From assembly GCA_028287185.1 (NCBI GenBank), contig JAQBQD010000178.1, forward strand, positions 1 to 48,461: a DNA stretch of 48,461 nt. The letters run 5' to 3'. This stretch comes from Gemmatimonadota bacterium (GTDB lineage Bacteria; Gemmatimonadota; Gemmatimonadetes; Longimicrobiales; Longimicrobiaceae). A model generated the notes under the pieces. That model ran no database searches. It saw nothing but the letters and a program-made list of their open reading frames with translations, and was not told the origin of the DNA. The number at the start of each line of letters is the position of its first letter. The first letter of the stretch is position 1. Positions 8,253-16,537 of the stretch are shown here, piece by piece. A program made the translations under genes and the position numbers.

Positions 8253-8933
8253 ATGGACGCCATCGAGAGCCTGTTCGAAGCCATCCGTGCCGGCGACCTG
8301 GCCGTCGTGGCCGCGCGCCTGGATGCGGAGCCGGCGCTGGCGAGCGCACGGGACGCGAACGGCCTGCCCGCCGTGATGGCGGCGGCGTACCACGGCCGGC
8401 GGGACGTCGTTGCGCTGCTGCTGGAGCGCGGCGCCGCGCTGAGGCCGCACGAGGCGGCGGCGGTGGGCGACGTCGATCGCCTGCGGGCGGCGCTGGATGC
8501 GGACCCCGGCGCGATCGCCCGCTTCTCGGCGGACGGCTGGACGGCGCTTCACCTGGCGGCGTTCTTCGGGCACGCGGACGCGGTGCGGCTGCTTCTGGAG
8601 CGCGGTGCATCGCCCGTCGCCGTATCCACCAACGCGCTCGCCAACCACCCGCTGCACGCGGCGCTGGCCGGTCCGACGCTGGGGGTGGATGGCGTGGCGC
8701 TGCTGCTGGACGCCGGCGCGGACGTGAACGCCCGCCAGCACGGGGGATACACCGCCCTGCACGCCGCCGCCATGCACGGCGACGCGGCCATGTTGCGCCT
8801 GCTGCTGGAGCGCGGCGCCGATCCGTCCGTCCCGGCGGACGACGGGAAGACGGCGGAGGCGTTCGCGCGGGAGAAGGGGCACGCCGCCGTCGCGGACGCG
8901 CTGGCGCACGCGGGTGCGCCGATCATCACCTGA
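8253..8933 (+). CDS. Ankyrin-repeat protein
   Basis: 226 residues. ATG 8253 has GGAG seven bases upstream. At least four ankyrin repeats with the TALHLAA...G...VRLLLERGA pattern are visible: about 28-62 (GLPAVMAAAYHGRRDVVALLLERGA), 88-125 (DGWTALHLAAFFGHADAVRLLLERGA), 130-165 (HPLHAALAG...VALLLDAGADVN) and 166-200 (YTALHAAAMHGDAAMLRLLLERGAD), plus a degenerate capping repeat at the C-terminus. There is no signal peptide, so it is cytoplasmic. Such proteins are protein-binding scaffolds and no partner is evident. It is the first gene of a tight plus-strand set (18-base gap to the GNAT gene) directly opposite a MarR operator. Confidence 0.9.
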   Translation: MDAIESLFEAIRAGDLAVVAARLDAEPALASARDANGLPAVMAAAYHGRRDVVALLLERGAALRPHEAAAVGDVDRLRAALDADPGAIARFSADGWTALHLAAFFGHADAVRLLLERGASPVAVSTNALANHPLHAALAGPTLGVDGVALLLDAGADVNARQHGGYTALHAAAMHGDAAMLRLLLERGADPSVPADDGKTAEAFAREKGHAAVADALAHAGAPIIT

Positions 8934-8951
8934 GAACGACGGGATCAGAGA

Positions 8952-9578
8952 ATGTCGACGGAATCCGCCGCCTGGCTGCGGCCGGTGACGCTGGAGGGCA
9001 GGCACGTGCGCCTGGAGCCGCTGGCCGCCGCGCACGTGGAGTCGCTGGCGCGGGTGGCGCTGGATCCGGAGCTGTGGCGGCTGACGGTGGCGAGCCTGCT
9101 CACGCTGGACGACCTGCGCGCCTACGTGGACGAGGCGCTGCGCGAGGCGGCGGCGGGGGCGGCGCTGCCCTTCGCGACGGTGGACGTGGCGACGGGGCAG
9201 GCCATCGGCAGCACGCGCTTCGGCAATGCCGCGCCGCGCGACCGGCGCGTGGAGATCGGATGGACGTGGCTGGGGCGCGACTGGCAGCGCACCGCCGCCA
9301 ACACCGAGGCCAAGCGGCTGATGCTGGGCCACGCCTTCGAGACGATGGGCTGCGCACGGGTGGAGCTGAAGACGGACGCGCTGAACCACCGCTCGCGCAA
9401 CGCCATCCTGCGCATCGGCGCGCGCGAGGAGGGCACGCTTCGCAAGCACATGCTGGTGCAGGGCGGCCGCTGGCGCGACAGCGTGTACTTCTCCATCCTG
9501 GACGACGAGTGGCCGGCGGTCCGCGCCGCGCTCGATCAGAAGCTTGCGCGCGAGCCCGAATCCGCCCCCGTCTCGTGA
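8952..9578 (+). CDS. GNAT N-acetyltransferase, RimJ/RimL-like
   Basis: 208 residues, the usual length for Acetyltransf_3/RimL-type enzymes. LEGRHVRLEPLAAAHVESL marks the N-terminal strand and helix. The acetyl-CoA-binding region lies around WTWLGRDWQRTAANTEAKRLMLGHAFE (about 97-123), and the conserved C-terminal NHRSRNAILRIGAREEGTLRKH (about 142-163) is the RimJ/RimL signature with Asn and Arg contacts. The family acetylates ribosomal protein N-termini, antibiotics or small amines; the substrate here cannot be told. It sits 18 bases after the ankyrin gene and 29 bases before the PBP4-like gene, so co-transcription is likely. Confidence 0.88.
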   Translation: MSTESAAWLRPVTLEGRHVRLEPLAAAHVESLARVALDPELWRLTVASLLTLDDLRAYVDEALREAAAGAALPFATVDVATGQAIGSTRFGNAAPRDRRVEIGWTWLGRDWQRTAANTEAKRLMLGHAFETMGCARVELKTDALNHRSRNAILRIGAREEGTLRKHMLVQGGRWRDSVYFSILDDEWPAVRAALDQKLAREPESAPVS

Positions 9579-9607
9579 TCCATCTCCCCTCCCGATCCAC
9601 CGCGCCG

Positions 9608-11110
9608 ATGCAGATCCGCCTCCGCCTGCCTTCCGCCGCCGCGCTGCTGCTGGCCGCGCTCGCCGCCTGCCAGCCCACCGTCGCACGGGGTCCCGCGCCC
9701 CTCGCCGCACCCGCGCAGACGGCGATCGCGGCGGCGCTGGACAGCGTGTTCGCGGACACGGCGTTCGCGCCTGCGCACTGGGGCGTGCTGGTGCGCTCGC
9801 TGGACCGCGGCGACGTGCTGTACGAGCATGAGGCCGGCAAGCTGGTGGTTCCCGCATCCAACATGAAGATCGTCACGGGCGCGGTCGCGCTGGAGACGCT
9901 GGGGCCGGACTACCGCTTCCATACCCGCGTCGTCGCCGGCGGCGAGGTGCGCGGGGGCACGCTGGGGGGGTCTCTGGTCGTGATGGGAGGCGGCGATCCG
10001 ACGATTGCCGCGCACTTTCACGCCGGGGATGCGCGCGCCGTCTTCCGCGCCTGGGCCGACTCGCTGCGCGCGCACGGCATCACGCGCATCACCGGCGACG
10101 TCATGGGCGCGGACACGGCGTTCGACGGGGCGCCGCTGGGGCGCGGGTGGGCCTGGGACGACCTGGACGCATCGTACTCGGCCGAGGTGTCGGGCCTGGA
10201 GTTCAACGAAGGGTTCGCGACGGTGCGCGTGACCCCCGGCGCATCGCCAGGGGCAGTGCCCACGGTCTCCGTGAGCCCGTACACGCCCTACACCTCCGCC
10301 ACCAACCGCGCGGTCACGGGCGCTCCGGGCTCGCCGGTGACGGTGGAGCTCACGCGGGACGCCACGGGCGGCGGCATCGTGGTGGCGGGCAGCATCCCGG
10401 CCGACACCGCGTTCGTGGAGGAAGAGGTGGCCGTCCGCAACAACCCCCTCTACTTCGCCGGCGCGCTACGCGAGACGCTGCAGGACGCCGGCATCCGCGT
10501 GGACGGCCGCGCGTCGGTGACGGACCTGGCGGCCCTGAGGGACACGGCGGCGATGATTCCCGTCTTCACCCACGCGTCGCCGCCGCTGGGGGAGGTGCTG
10601 GCCGGGTTCCTGAAACCCAGCCAGAACCAGATCGGCGAGATGCTGCTGCGGACGCTGGGCAACGAGCGGCGCGGCCTGGGCTCGGCGGGCAACGGCGCGG
10701 CGGTGGTCGATTCGGTGCTGCGCACGTGGGGCCTGCCCTCGGGCCGGCTGCTGTCGCAGGCGGACGGGTCCGGCCTGTCGCGCTACGACCTGGTGGCGCC
10801 CGAGCTGCTGGTCGGCATCCTGGCCCACATGACCCGCAGCCCCAACTGGCAGACGTGGTACGCCGACCTGCCCATCGCCGGGGTGGACGGAACGCTCGCC
10901 GGCCGCATGAAGGGCACGCCCCTCGCCGGCAACGTGCACGGCAAGACGGGCACCCTATCCGGCGTCCGCTCGCTCTCCGGCTACCTGACGACGGCCGCGG
11001 GCGAGCACCTGGTCTTCAGCATGATCGTCAACAACCACACCCTCTCCGCCCGCGACGCCGATCGGCTGGCCGAGGCCGCGCTGCTTCGGCTGTACAACCT
11101 GCGGCTGTGA
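9608..11110 (+). CDS. dacB: D-alanyl-D-alanine carboxypeptidase / endopeptidase (PBP4-type, S13), lipoprotein
   Basis: 500 residues, typical for DacB/PBP4. ATG 9608 opens a lipoprotein signal with lipobox LAAC (Cys21). The three penicillin-binding motifs are all present: SxxK as SNMK (Ser84/Lys87), SxN as SQN (Ser338-Asn340) and KTG at Lys446 (HGKTGTLSG). The large insert between SxxK and SxN (about 110-300) matches the extra domains of the S13 family. The enzyme trims the terminal D-Ala of pentapeptides and cuts D-Ala-DAP cross-links during wall growth or turnover. Lipidation should hold it at a membrane facing the periplasm. It is the last gene of the ankyrin-GNAT-dacB run. Confidence 0.92.
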   Translation: MQIRLRLPSAAALLLAALAACQPTVARGPAPLAAPAQTAIAAALDSVFADTAFAPAHWGVLVRSLDRGDVLYEHEAGKLVVPASNMKIVTGAVALETLGPDYRFHTRVVAGGEVRGGTLGGSLVVMGGGDPTIAAHFHAGDARAVFRAWADSLRAHGITRITGDVMGADTAFDGAPLGRGWAWDDLDASYSAEVSGLEFNEGFATVRVTPGASPGAVPTVSVSPYTPYTSATNRAVTGAPGSPVTVELTRDATGGGIVVAGSIPADTAFVEEEVAVRNNPLYFAGALRETLQDAGIRVDGRASVTDLAALRDTAAMIPVFTHASPPLGEVLAGFLKPSQNQIGEMLLRTLGNERRGLGSAGNGAAVVDSVLRTWGLPSGRLLSQADGSGLSRYDLVAPELLVGILAHMTRSPNWQTWYADLPIAGVDGTLAGRMKGTPLAGNVHGKTGTLSGVRSLSGYLTTAAGEHLVFSMIVNNHTLSARDADRLAEAALLRLYNLRL

Positions 11111-11533
11111 CCGCCTATCGGCCGCTCGCCGTTCGACTCGGTGTCATGGTTCCAGAAGGAAGGCGTCGACAGGGAGTAGGGGGTTGATGACGCGCGGTCC
11201 GATGAGCCGCGGCTCGCGAATGCCTCCGCGATCGTCATCAGGTGGGACGATACCGAAGAGCCGGCGCCTTTCGTAAGCGCCGGGTGGACCGTCTACCTCG
11301 CAAGTTGTTTTTGGTGATGAGCTTCGCGGCTTTCCAACACGCATCGGCACCGTCGGTCTGCGGCGCGATCGCCTCACGCCGCGACGCCGCGTCCCCACTG
11401 TGGCGCATCTGCCGCACTGGCGATGCGGAAACGAGCGTCGAAGCCGCGGATCATCGACCATCCTGCGGATTCGTTGGGTTGTCCGTCTCGACGGTGGGAG
11501 CGCGGCCGACGCGCGGGAGATCGTCCATCGAGG
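11111..11533. other. Intergenic region without a recognised gene
   Basis: 423 bases between the convergent dacB and MFS genes. Short open frames on both strands have no recognisable motif, no RBS and mixed third-position composition, so none is called. A CCGGCGC/GCGCCGG hairpin (11261-11283, 9-base loop) and an AT-richer patch near 11303-11335 are the only visible structure; a decayed gene is possible. Confidence 0.4.
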
Positions 11534-12937
11534 TCAGCGTGCGCGGCGGACCTCGGGGACGCGGAAGGTGACCCACGCGACGAGCACGAGGAAGACGGCG
11601 GCGCCGATGGCGAGCGCGGCGGGGGCGCCGAACCAGCGGGCCATGGCGCCGGCCTGGACAGAGCCCAGCGGCGTCATCCCCAGGAACATGAAGACGTAGA
11701 CGGACATCACCCGGCCCCGCAGCGCGTCGGGCACGGTGGTCTGCAGCAGCGCGTTGGTGGTGGCGTTGTTCAGGATCATGGTGAAGCCCACGCCCGCCAG
11801 CAGCACCAGCGACAGCGGGAACGACCGCGACAGCGCGAATGCCGCCAGGAGCACCGAGAACGCGCACGCCGACGCCACCAGCAGCCGGCCGCGCGGAACG
11901 CGGTGGCCCCACGCCGCCAGCGCCAGCCCCGCCGCCAGTGCGCCCACGCCCGACGCGGACAGCATCCAGCCCAGGCCGCCGGCGCCCACGTGCAGCACGT
12001 CGCGCGCGAAGACGGGCAGCAGCATGGCGTACGGGAAGGTGAGCACGGACATGGCCGCGATCATCCACACCAGCGTGCGCACCGCGCGGTCGCGGCGGAT
12101 GAAGCCCAGCCCCTCGCGCAGGTGCTCCAGCGTGCTCGCCGTCCGCACCGGCCGCACGAACGGGGGCAGACGCATGGCGAGAAGACCGGCGATGACGAAC
12201 AGGAACGACACCGCGTTGGCGTAGAAGCAGGCCGCGACGCCCAGCGTCGCCATGAAGGTGCCCGCCACCGCCGGCCCCACGATGCGCGTGGCGTTGAAGG
12301 CGGACGAGTTGAGGGCGATGGCGTTGGTCAGGTCGTCCCTACCCACCAGCTCCACGAAGAACGACTGGCGCGTGGGCACCTCGAAGGCGTTGGCCGTGCC
12401 CGCCACGAACACCAGCGCCAGCAGCACGGGCACGGTGATGCGCCCCGTCTGCGTGAGCACCGCAAGTGCCAGCGCCGTGACCATCAGCACCCCCTGCGCG
12501 ACGGTGATGATGCGCCGCTTGTCGCCGCGGTCGGCGCGCACGCCGGCGTACAGGGTGAAGAGGAAGATGGGCACCGAGCCGGCGGCGGTCACCAGCCCCA
12601 GCAGCAGCGCGTTGTTGGTGAGCTCCAGCACCAGCCAGCCCTGCGCCGTGGTCTGCATCCACGTGCCCGCCAGCGACAGGAGCTGCCCCCAGTAGAAGAG
12701 CGCGAAGTTGCGGTGCCGCATGGCCGCGAACGGACCGCCCCGCGGCGCGTCGTGCGACATCGGGGCGGCCGCCGCCGGAGGCGCGGGCGGCGCGTCGGGA
12801 AGCTGCGTGCCGGGCGCGCGGTCGGGTCCGTCGGCCGTCACGCCGACGTCGTCGAGAGCGTGCGGGTCCCCGCGTCGGGCCGGATCGTATGCGCTCAGCG
12901 TGCGTTCTCCATCGTGCGTCCTTCCTTCGCTTTCCAT
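11534..12937 (-). CDS. MFS transporter (EntS / MFS_3-like exporter)
   Basis: Up to 467 residues from the ATG at 12937. An in-frame ATG at 12760 (MSHDAPRGGPFAAMRHRNF) gives 408 residues and marks the start of the conserved part. The first 60 residues are Pro/Ala/Asp-rich and may be a disordered cytoplasmic leader. Twelve hydrophobic segments are apparent. Typical MFS_3 features are FALFYWGQLLSLAGTWMQ in TM1, the loop ADRGDKRRI (the A-like motif between TM2 and TM3), and PTRQSFFVELVGRDDLTNAIALNSSAFNATRIVGP between TM4 and TM5. The family exports siderophores, macrolides or other small molecules by proton antiport. It is divergent from the VWA gene with 199 bases between. Confidence 0.85.
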   Translation of the reverse strand: MESEGRTHDGERTLSAYDPARRGDPHALDDVGVTADGPDRAPGTQLPDAPPAPPAAAAPMSHDAPRGGPFAAMRHRNFALFYWGQLLSLAGTWMQTTAQGWLVLELTNNALLLGLVTAAGSVPIFLFTLYAGVRADRGDKRRIITVAQGVLMVTALALAVLTQTGRITVPVLLALVFVAGTANAFEVPTRQSFFVELVGRDDLTNAIALNSSAFNATRIVGPAVAGTFMATLGVAACFYANAVSFLFVIAGLLAMRLPPFVRPVRTASTLEHLREGLGFIRRDRAVRTLVWMIAAMSVLTFPYAMLLPVFARDVLHVGAGGLGWMLSASGVGALAAGLALAAWGHRVPRGRLLVASACAFSVLLAAFALSRSFPLSLVLLAGVGFTMILNNATTNALLQTTVPDALRGRVMSVYVFMFLGMTPLGSVQAGAMARWFGAPAALAIGAAVFLVLVAWVTFRVPEVRRAR

Positions 12938-13136
12938 CGACCGGCGGGACGTTTCCGGCGTGCGATGGCCGGATTCCCTCGGAGGCCCGGGAACGTATCG
13001 GCTACCGCCGGGCGGCGAGGCGATTACATTGCATCGACAGCCATCTTAGCCTGGGGGGCGGGTGCGGCGCCACCGGCGGCGCGCAACCTGCTGCGTCCTC
13101 CGGAACCCCACGACCCCTCGCCACGGGACCGCCGCC

Positions 13137-14429
13137 ATGCGCTTCACCAACTACACCCGTTTCAGCGGCAACCTGGCCGACGCGCTGAACCTGGAGGCGC
13201 TGCTGGAGGGGCTGGGCGACTTCCTGCTGCAGAGCGGGTTCGCGGGCGGCCAGTACGAGCACCCGTGGTGGGGCGGCTTCGGCGACGAGGATGCCGACCG
13301 CTCGCTGGACGCGCTGAAGAACGCGCTGCTCAAGGCGCTGCTGGAAAGCGGGATGCTGACGCCGGAGATGGTAGCCGAGCTGCGCGGCCAGGGCGAGGGC
13401 GACGAGGAGGTGCAGCGCCGCATCGCCGAGCTGCTGGACCGGCTGATCGAGCGGATGGTGGAGGAGGGGTTCCTGTCCGTGAACGCGCCGCCCCGCGTGC
13501 CCGACGGCGTGACGGAGGCGGGCGGGCGCGTGGACCAGGCGCGCGAGGCCTCACGCCAGGTGGAGTTCTCGCTCACGGGCAAGGGGGTCGACTTCCTGGG
13601 ATACCGCACCCTGCGCGGGCTGCTGGGCGCCATGGGCCGCTCGTCGTTCGGCTCGCACGACACGCCGTACCTGGCCACCGGCGTGGAGGCGGAGGCGGCC
13701 AGCCGGCCCTACGAGTTCGGCGACGTGCTGAACCTGGACGTGGCGGCCACGCTCAAGAGCGCGCTGGGGCGCGAGGGGCTGCGCACGGACGGCACCATCG
13801 GACTGGAGTACGGAGACCTGCACGTGCACCAGGCCGAGTACCGGTCCAGCTGCGCCACGGTGCTGCTGCTGGACACCAGCCACAGCATGATCCTGTATGG
13901 CGAGGACCGCTTCACGCCCGCCAAGAAGGTGGCGCTGGCGCTCACGCACCTGATCCGCACCCAGTTTCCCGGCGACTCGCTGAAGGTGGTGACGTTCGGC
14001 GACCGGGCCGAGGAGATCGCTCTGGGCCGCATGGCGCATGCGCAGGTGGGCCCCTTCCACACCAACACGGCCGAGGGCCTCAAGCTCGCCCGCCGCCTGC
14101 TGCTGGCGCAGAACAAGGAGATGCGGCAGATCGTGATGATCACCGACGGCAAGCCCAGCGCCGTCACCCTGCCCAACGGCGAGGTCTACAAGAACAGCAT
14201 GGGGCTCGATGCCTTCGTGCTGCGCGAGACCTTCCACGAGGTGGGCGCGTGCCGCAAGGCGGGCATCCTCATCAACACCTTCATGCTGGCCCGCGACCCC
14301 GCCCTGGTGGCGTTCGTGAACCGCATGACCCAGATCGCCCGCGGCAAGGCGTACTTCACCAACACCATGACGCTGGGCCAGTACATCATGCGCGACTTCC
14401 TGCGCCGCAAGACGCGCCGCGCGGGGTGA
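13137..14429 (+). CDS. VWA-domain protein (CoxE / YehP-like)
   Basis: 430 residues from ATG 13137 (MRFTNYTRFSGNLADAL). The N-terminal half is helical and charged (LKNALLKALLESGMLTPEMVAEL). The von Willebrand A domain fills about 235-430, with a MIDAS motif DTSHS (Asp246, Ser248, Ser250), the TNTAEGL segment supplying the MIDAS Thr, and ITDGKPS as the later Asp strand. A metal-bound VWA domain mediates protein contacts, and in bacteria this type usually works with a MoxR/RavA AAA+ ATPase in metal insertion or complex assembly. No MoxR-type ATPase is present in this window, so the partner must be elsewhere. There is no signal peptide, so it is cytoplasmic. A strong terminator follows. Confidence 0.85.
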   Translation: MRFTNYTRFSGNLADALNLEALLEGLGDFLLQSGFAGGQYEHPWWGGFGDEDADRSLDALKNALLKALLESGMLTPEMVAELRGQGEGDEEVQRRIAELLDRLIERMVEEGFLSVNAPPRVPDGVTEAGGRVDQAREASRQVEFSLTGKGVDFLGYRTLRGLLGAMGRSSFGSHDTPYLATGVEAEAASRPYEFGDVLNLDVAATLKSALGREGLRTDGTIGLEYGDLHVHQAEYRSSCATVLLLDTSHSMILYGEDRFTPAKKVALALTHLIRTQFPGDSLKVVTFGDRAEEIALGRMAHAQVGPFHTNTAEGLKLARRLLLAQNKEMRQIVMITDGKPSAVTLPNGEVYKNSMGLDAFVLRETFHEVGACRKAGILINTFMLARDPALVAFVNRMTQIARGKAYFTNTMTLGQYIMRDFLRRKTRRAG

Positions 14430-14457
14430 GCGCGCGCTGGTCTACGGAGCGAAATCG

Positions 14458-14501
14458 GAAGACCCCTTGCCGGCGCGGGTCCGGCGAGGGGTCTTCGTTT
14501 T
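14458..14501 (+). terminator. Intrinsic terminator after the VWA gene
   Basis: A 16-bp stem (14458-14473 with 14481-14496, one G-T wobble) and a 7-base loop are followed by GTTTT. It starts 28 bases after the stop codon. This is one of the best-formed terminators in the window. Confidence 0.85.
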
Positions 14502-14693
14502 CCGCCGATCGGCCGGCGGGGCGTGGGGCGCGTGCGTCGAGGGGCGTTGAAGCAGTCGAGGTAAGGCGCTTCCACGGATTCCCCGCCCGTCAGCCGCGGC
14601 GGCATGCCGCATGCTTGCCGGCCCGCTCCCCCGCTGCGGGCGGACGGGAGGACAGGCCCCGGACGGCACGGATGATGAAGGGAGCGGCGCCGC

Positions 14694-15851
14694 ATGGAGA
14701 TGACGCACGACCACCACCTGTTCCCGCTGGTGAAGGAGCCGCCGTCGCGGTGGGAGCGGCCGGGGCTGGACCCGCGGCACGAGCGCACCTTCAACACAGT
14801 GGCCACGCTGCTGGTGCTGCTGTTCGTGGCGGGGTGGACGTACTCCATCATCCGCACCTCGCAGGGCGGCATGGTGCTGCGGCAGCCGGTGGCGACGATC
14901 TCGGGCGCACTCACCAGCAACCCGCTGGACGCCGACGGGCCGCCCACCACCGCCTACCTGACGGACGAGCTGGTGAGCGCCTACGCCGGCGACTTCGACG
15001 CGCTTCGCGGCCACAGCGGCGAGGTGAAGCTGGTGGTGACGCCGGCGGGCCAGACGCCCCAGGTGCCGCAGCCCAGCCGGCCCCTGCCCACGGGTGCGGC
15101 GGTGGAGCTTCAGCCCACGCGCGGCACGGACGGCCAGGCGGTGCCTGCGGGGCAGGCGCCCCCGGAGCCCGGCATCTGGAACCTTGTGCTGCGCATGCGC
15201 GACGCGGTGAAGCCGGTCGCCGACCTCTACTACGCCACCGAGGTGCCGCTCTCGGAGAAGCACGGCGGGCGGGTGGGCGGCTACATGGTGGGAAGCTGGC
15301 CCTTCGAGGCGGGGGGCGCGCCCAAGCCCGTCTACACGCCGCCGCACGGGCTGATCGAGGTGACGAGGGAGAACCTGGGCACGCCCATCTCCGAGCACTT
15401 CACGCTGGGCGACTACATCACCAAGGGCCAGAACGACGTGTGGCCCAAGTACGTGGTGATCTCGCCCCGCGTGCTGGACAAGGTGGAGCTCACCATCCAG
15501 GAGATGGAGGCCGAGGGGCACCGGGTGAAGCACGTCTTCGTGGTCTCCGCCTTTCGCACGCCCAACTACAACGTGTCGGGCGGCGACCCGTCGGGGCGCG
15601 CGGGGCTGAGCCGCCACATGTACGGCGACGCGATGGACGTGGTGATCGACAACGACGGCGACAACCTGATGGACGACCTGAACGGCGACGGGCGGGTGGA
15701 CGTGAGGGACGCCCGGGTGCTGGGGCACGCGGCCGAGATGGTGGAGGAGAAGTACCCGGACCTGGTGGGTGGAATCGGGATCTACGCGCCCACCGGCGCG
15801 CACCACGGGTTCGTGCACATCGACACCCGCGGCTTCCGGGCGCGCTGGTGA
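14694..15851 (+). CDS. M15-family peptidase (D-Ala-D-Ala carboxypeptidase type) with internal calcium-loop motifs
   Basis: 385 residues. AGGGAG lies about 10 bases before ATG 14694. A cytoplasmic N-terminus is followed by one TM helix (about 33-52, TFNTVATLLVLLFVAGWTYS). A Pro-rich extracytoplasmic region (110-160) leads to the peptidase domain at about 250-385. Zinc-ligand motifs are SRHMYGDAMD (His308, Asp315) and FVHID (His375), the SxHxxGxAxD...H pattern of M15/YcbK-type metallopeptidases acting on peptidoglycan peptides. Between these ligands, 319-341 holds two tandem acidic loops (DNDGDNLMDDL, then LNGDGRVDVRDA) that resemble EF-hand or dockerin calcium loops, which is unusual here. It is followed 42 bases later by a small membrane protein gene. 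Confidence 0.82.
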   Translation: MEMTHDHHLFPLVKEPPSRWERPGLDPRHERTFNTVATLLVLLFVAGWTYSIIRTSQGGMVLRQPVATISGALTSNPLDADGPPTTAYLTDELVSAYAGDFDALRGHSGEVKLVVTPAGQTPQVPQPSRPLPTGAAVELQPTRGTDGQAVPAGQAPPEPGIWNLVLRMRDAVKPVADLYYATEVPLSEKHGGRVGGYMVGSWPFEAGGAPKPVYTPPHGLIEVTRENLGTPISEHFTLGDYITKGQNDVWPKYVVISPRVLDKVELTIQEMEAEGHRVKHVFVVSAFRTPNYNVSGGDPSGRAGLSRHMYGDAMDVVIDNDGDNLMDDLNGDGRVDVRDARVLGHAAEMVEEKYPDLVGGIGIYAPTGAHHGFVHIDTRGFRARW

Positions 15852-15893
15852 CGGTGGCGGCGGCGGGCTGATCTCACAACGGGGGAGCGAGCG

Positions 15894-16412
15894 GTGGACG
15901 ACAATCGCGAGACGGAGCCCCGCGCCGAGCGCGCGGAGCGCGGCAACCAGCGGCACCCGGCGGGCGCGTCGGACATGAAGGTGCGCGACGACGACCTGGA
16001 GCCGCACGAGGGCCTGCGCTACATCGCCCGGCTCTTCAAGATCCTGGCGATCCTGCTGATCCTGCTGCTGGTGGGCGAGGCGGTGATGGGCCTGCTGCGC
16101 CAGGGATCGGCCGCCATCCCCACGCTGCTGGTGGAGGCCACGCGCCTGATCGTCTTCGCCGGCTTCCTGTGGGCCGCCGCGGACATGGCGCTCATGTTCA
16201 TCGAGAGCAACCACGACCTCCGCGCCACCCGCATCCTGGTGGGCCGCCTGAACGCTCGCGTGCAGGACCTGGAGGTGGAGCTGCGCGGCCACGCCCTCAC
16301 CACCTCGGGCCCCGTCCCTGCGCCTCCGCTGCGCCCCACGCCGCCGTCGCCGGGCGGATCGGACCCGGGCACGCCCCCGTCGTCCGGAACGAGTCCGCCC
16401 CCGGGATTCTGA
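15894..16412 (+). CDS. Hypothetical two-TM membrane protein
   Basis: 172 residues from GTG 15894, chosen because GGGGGAG stands 7 bases upstream. The charged N-terminus (residues 1-45) is rich in Arg/Glu. Two hydrophobic helices follow at about 47-68 (IARLFKILAILLILLLVGEAV start) and about 78-105 (LLVEATRLIVFAGFLWAAADMALMF). A predicted helix (LRATRILVGRLNARVQDLEVELRG) looks like a coiled coil, and the C-terminal 35 residues are Pro/Ser/Gly-rich and disordered. No family was recognised. It lies 42 bases after the M15 peptidase gene and shares a downstream hairpin with it, so the two may be co-expressed. Confidence 0.65.
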   Translation: MDDNRETEPRAERAERGNQRHPAGASDMKVRDDDLEPHEGLRYIARLFKILAILLILLLVGEAVMGLLRQGSAAIPTLLVEATRLIVFAGFLWAAADMALMFIESNHDLRATRILVGRLNARVQDLEVELRGHALTTSGPVPAPPLRPTPPSPGGSDPGTPPSSGTSPPPGF

Positions 16413-16457
16413 TCGGGGGATCGGCGGGACGGACCCCTGTGGGTCGATGAACGGCGA

Positions 16458-16488
16458 GCGGGCGGCGCGGATTCTCCACGCCGCCCGC
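16458..16488. terminator. Bidirectional hairpin between convergent genes
   Basis: GCGGGCGGCG (16458-16467) pairs perfectly with CGCCGCCCGC (16479-16488), and the loop can form a further GGA/TCC pair. It lies between the two-TM protein gene and the convergent idi gene. Confidence 0.7.
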
Positions 16489-16537
16489 ATCCGTTCGCGT
16501 CCGCCGATCGCCCCCGCGGCCGGCGACTCGACCGCGA

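Noticed and set aside
11144..11571. Short frames in the dacB-MFS gap on both strands
   Set aside because: No RBS, no motif and inconsistent third-position GC.
11423..15871. A 1482-codon plus-strand open frame
   Set aside because: It lies antisense to the MFS gene and out of frame with the VWA and M15 genes. Its product is mostly Arg, Gly, His and Ala with no motif, as expected from a stop-poor shadow frame in high-GC DNA.
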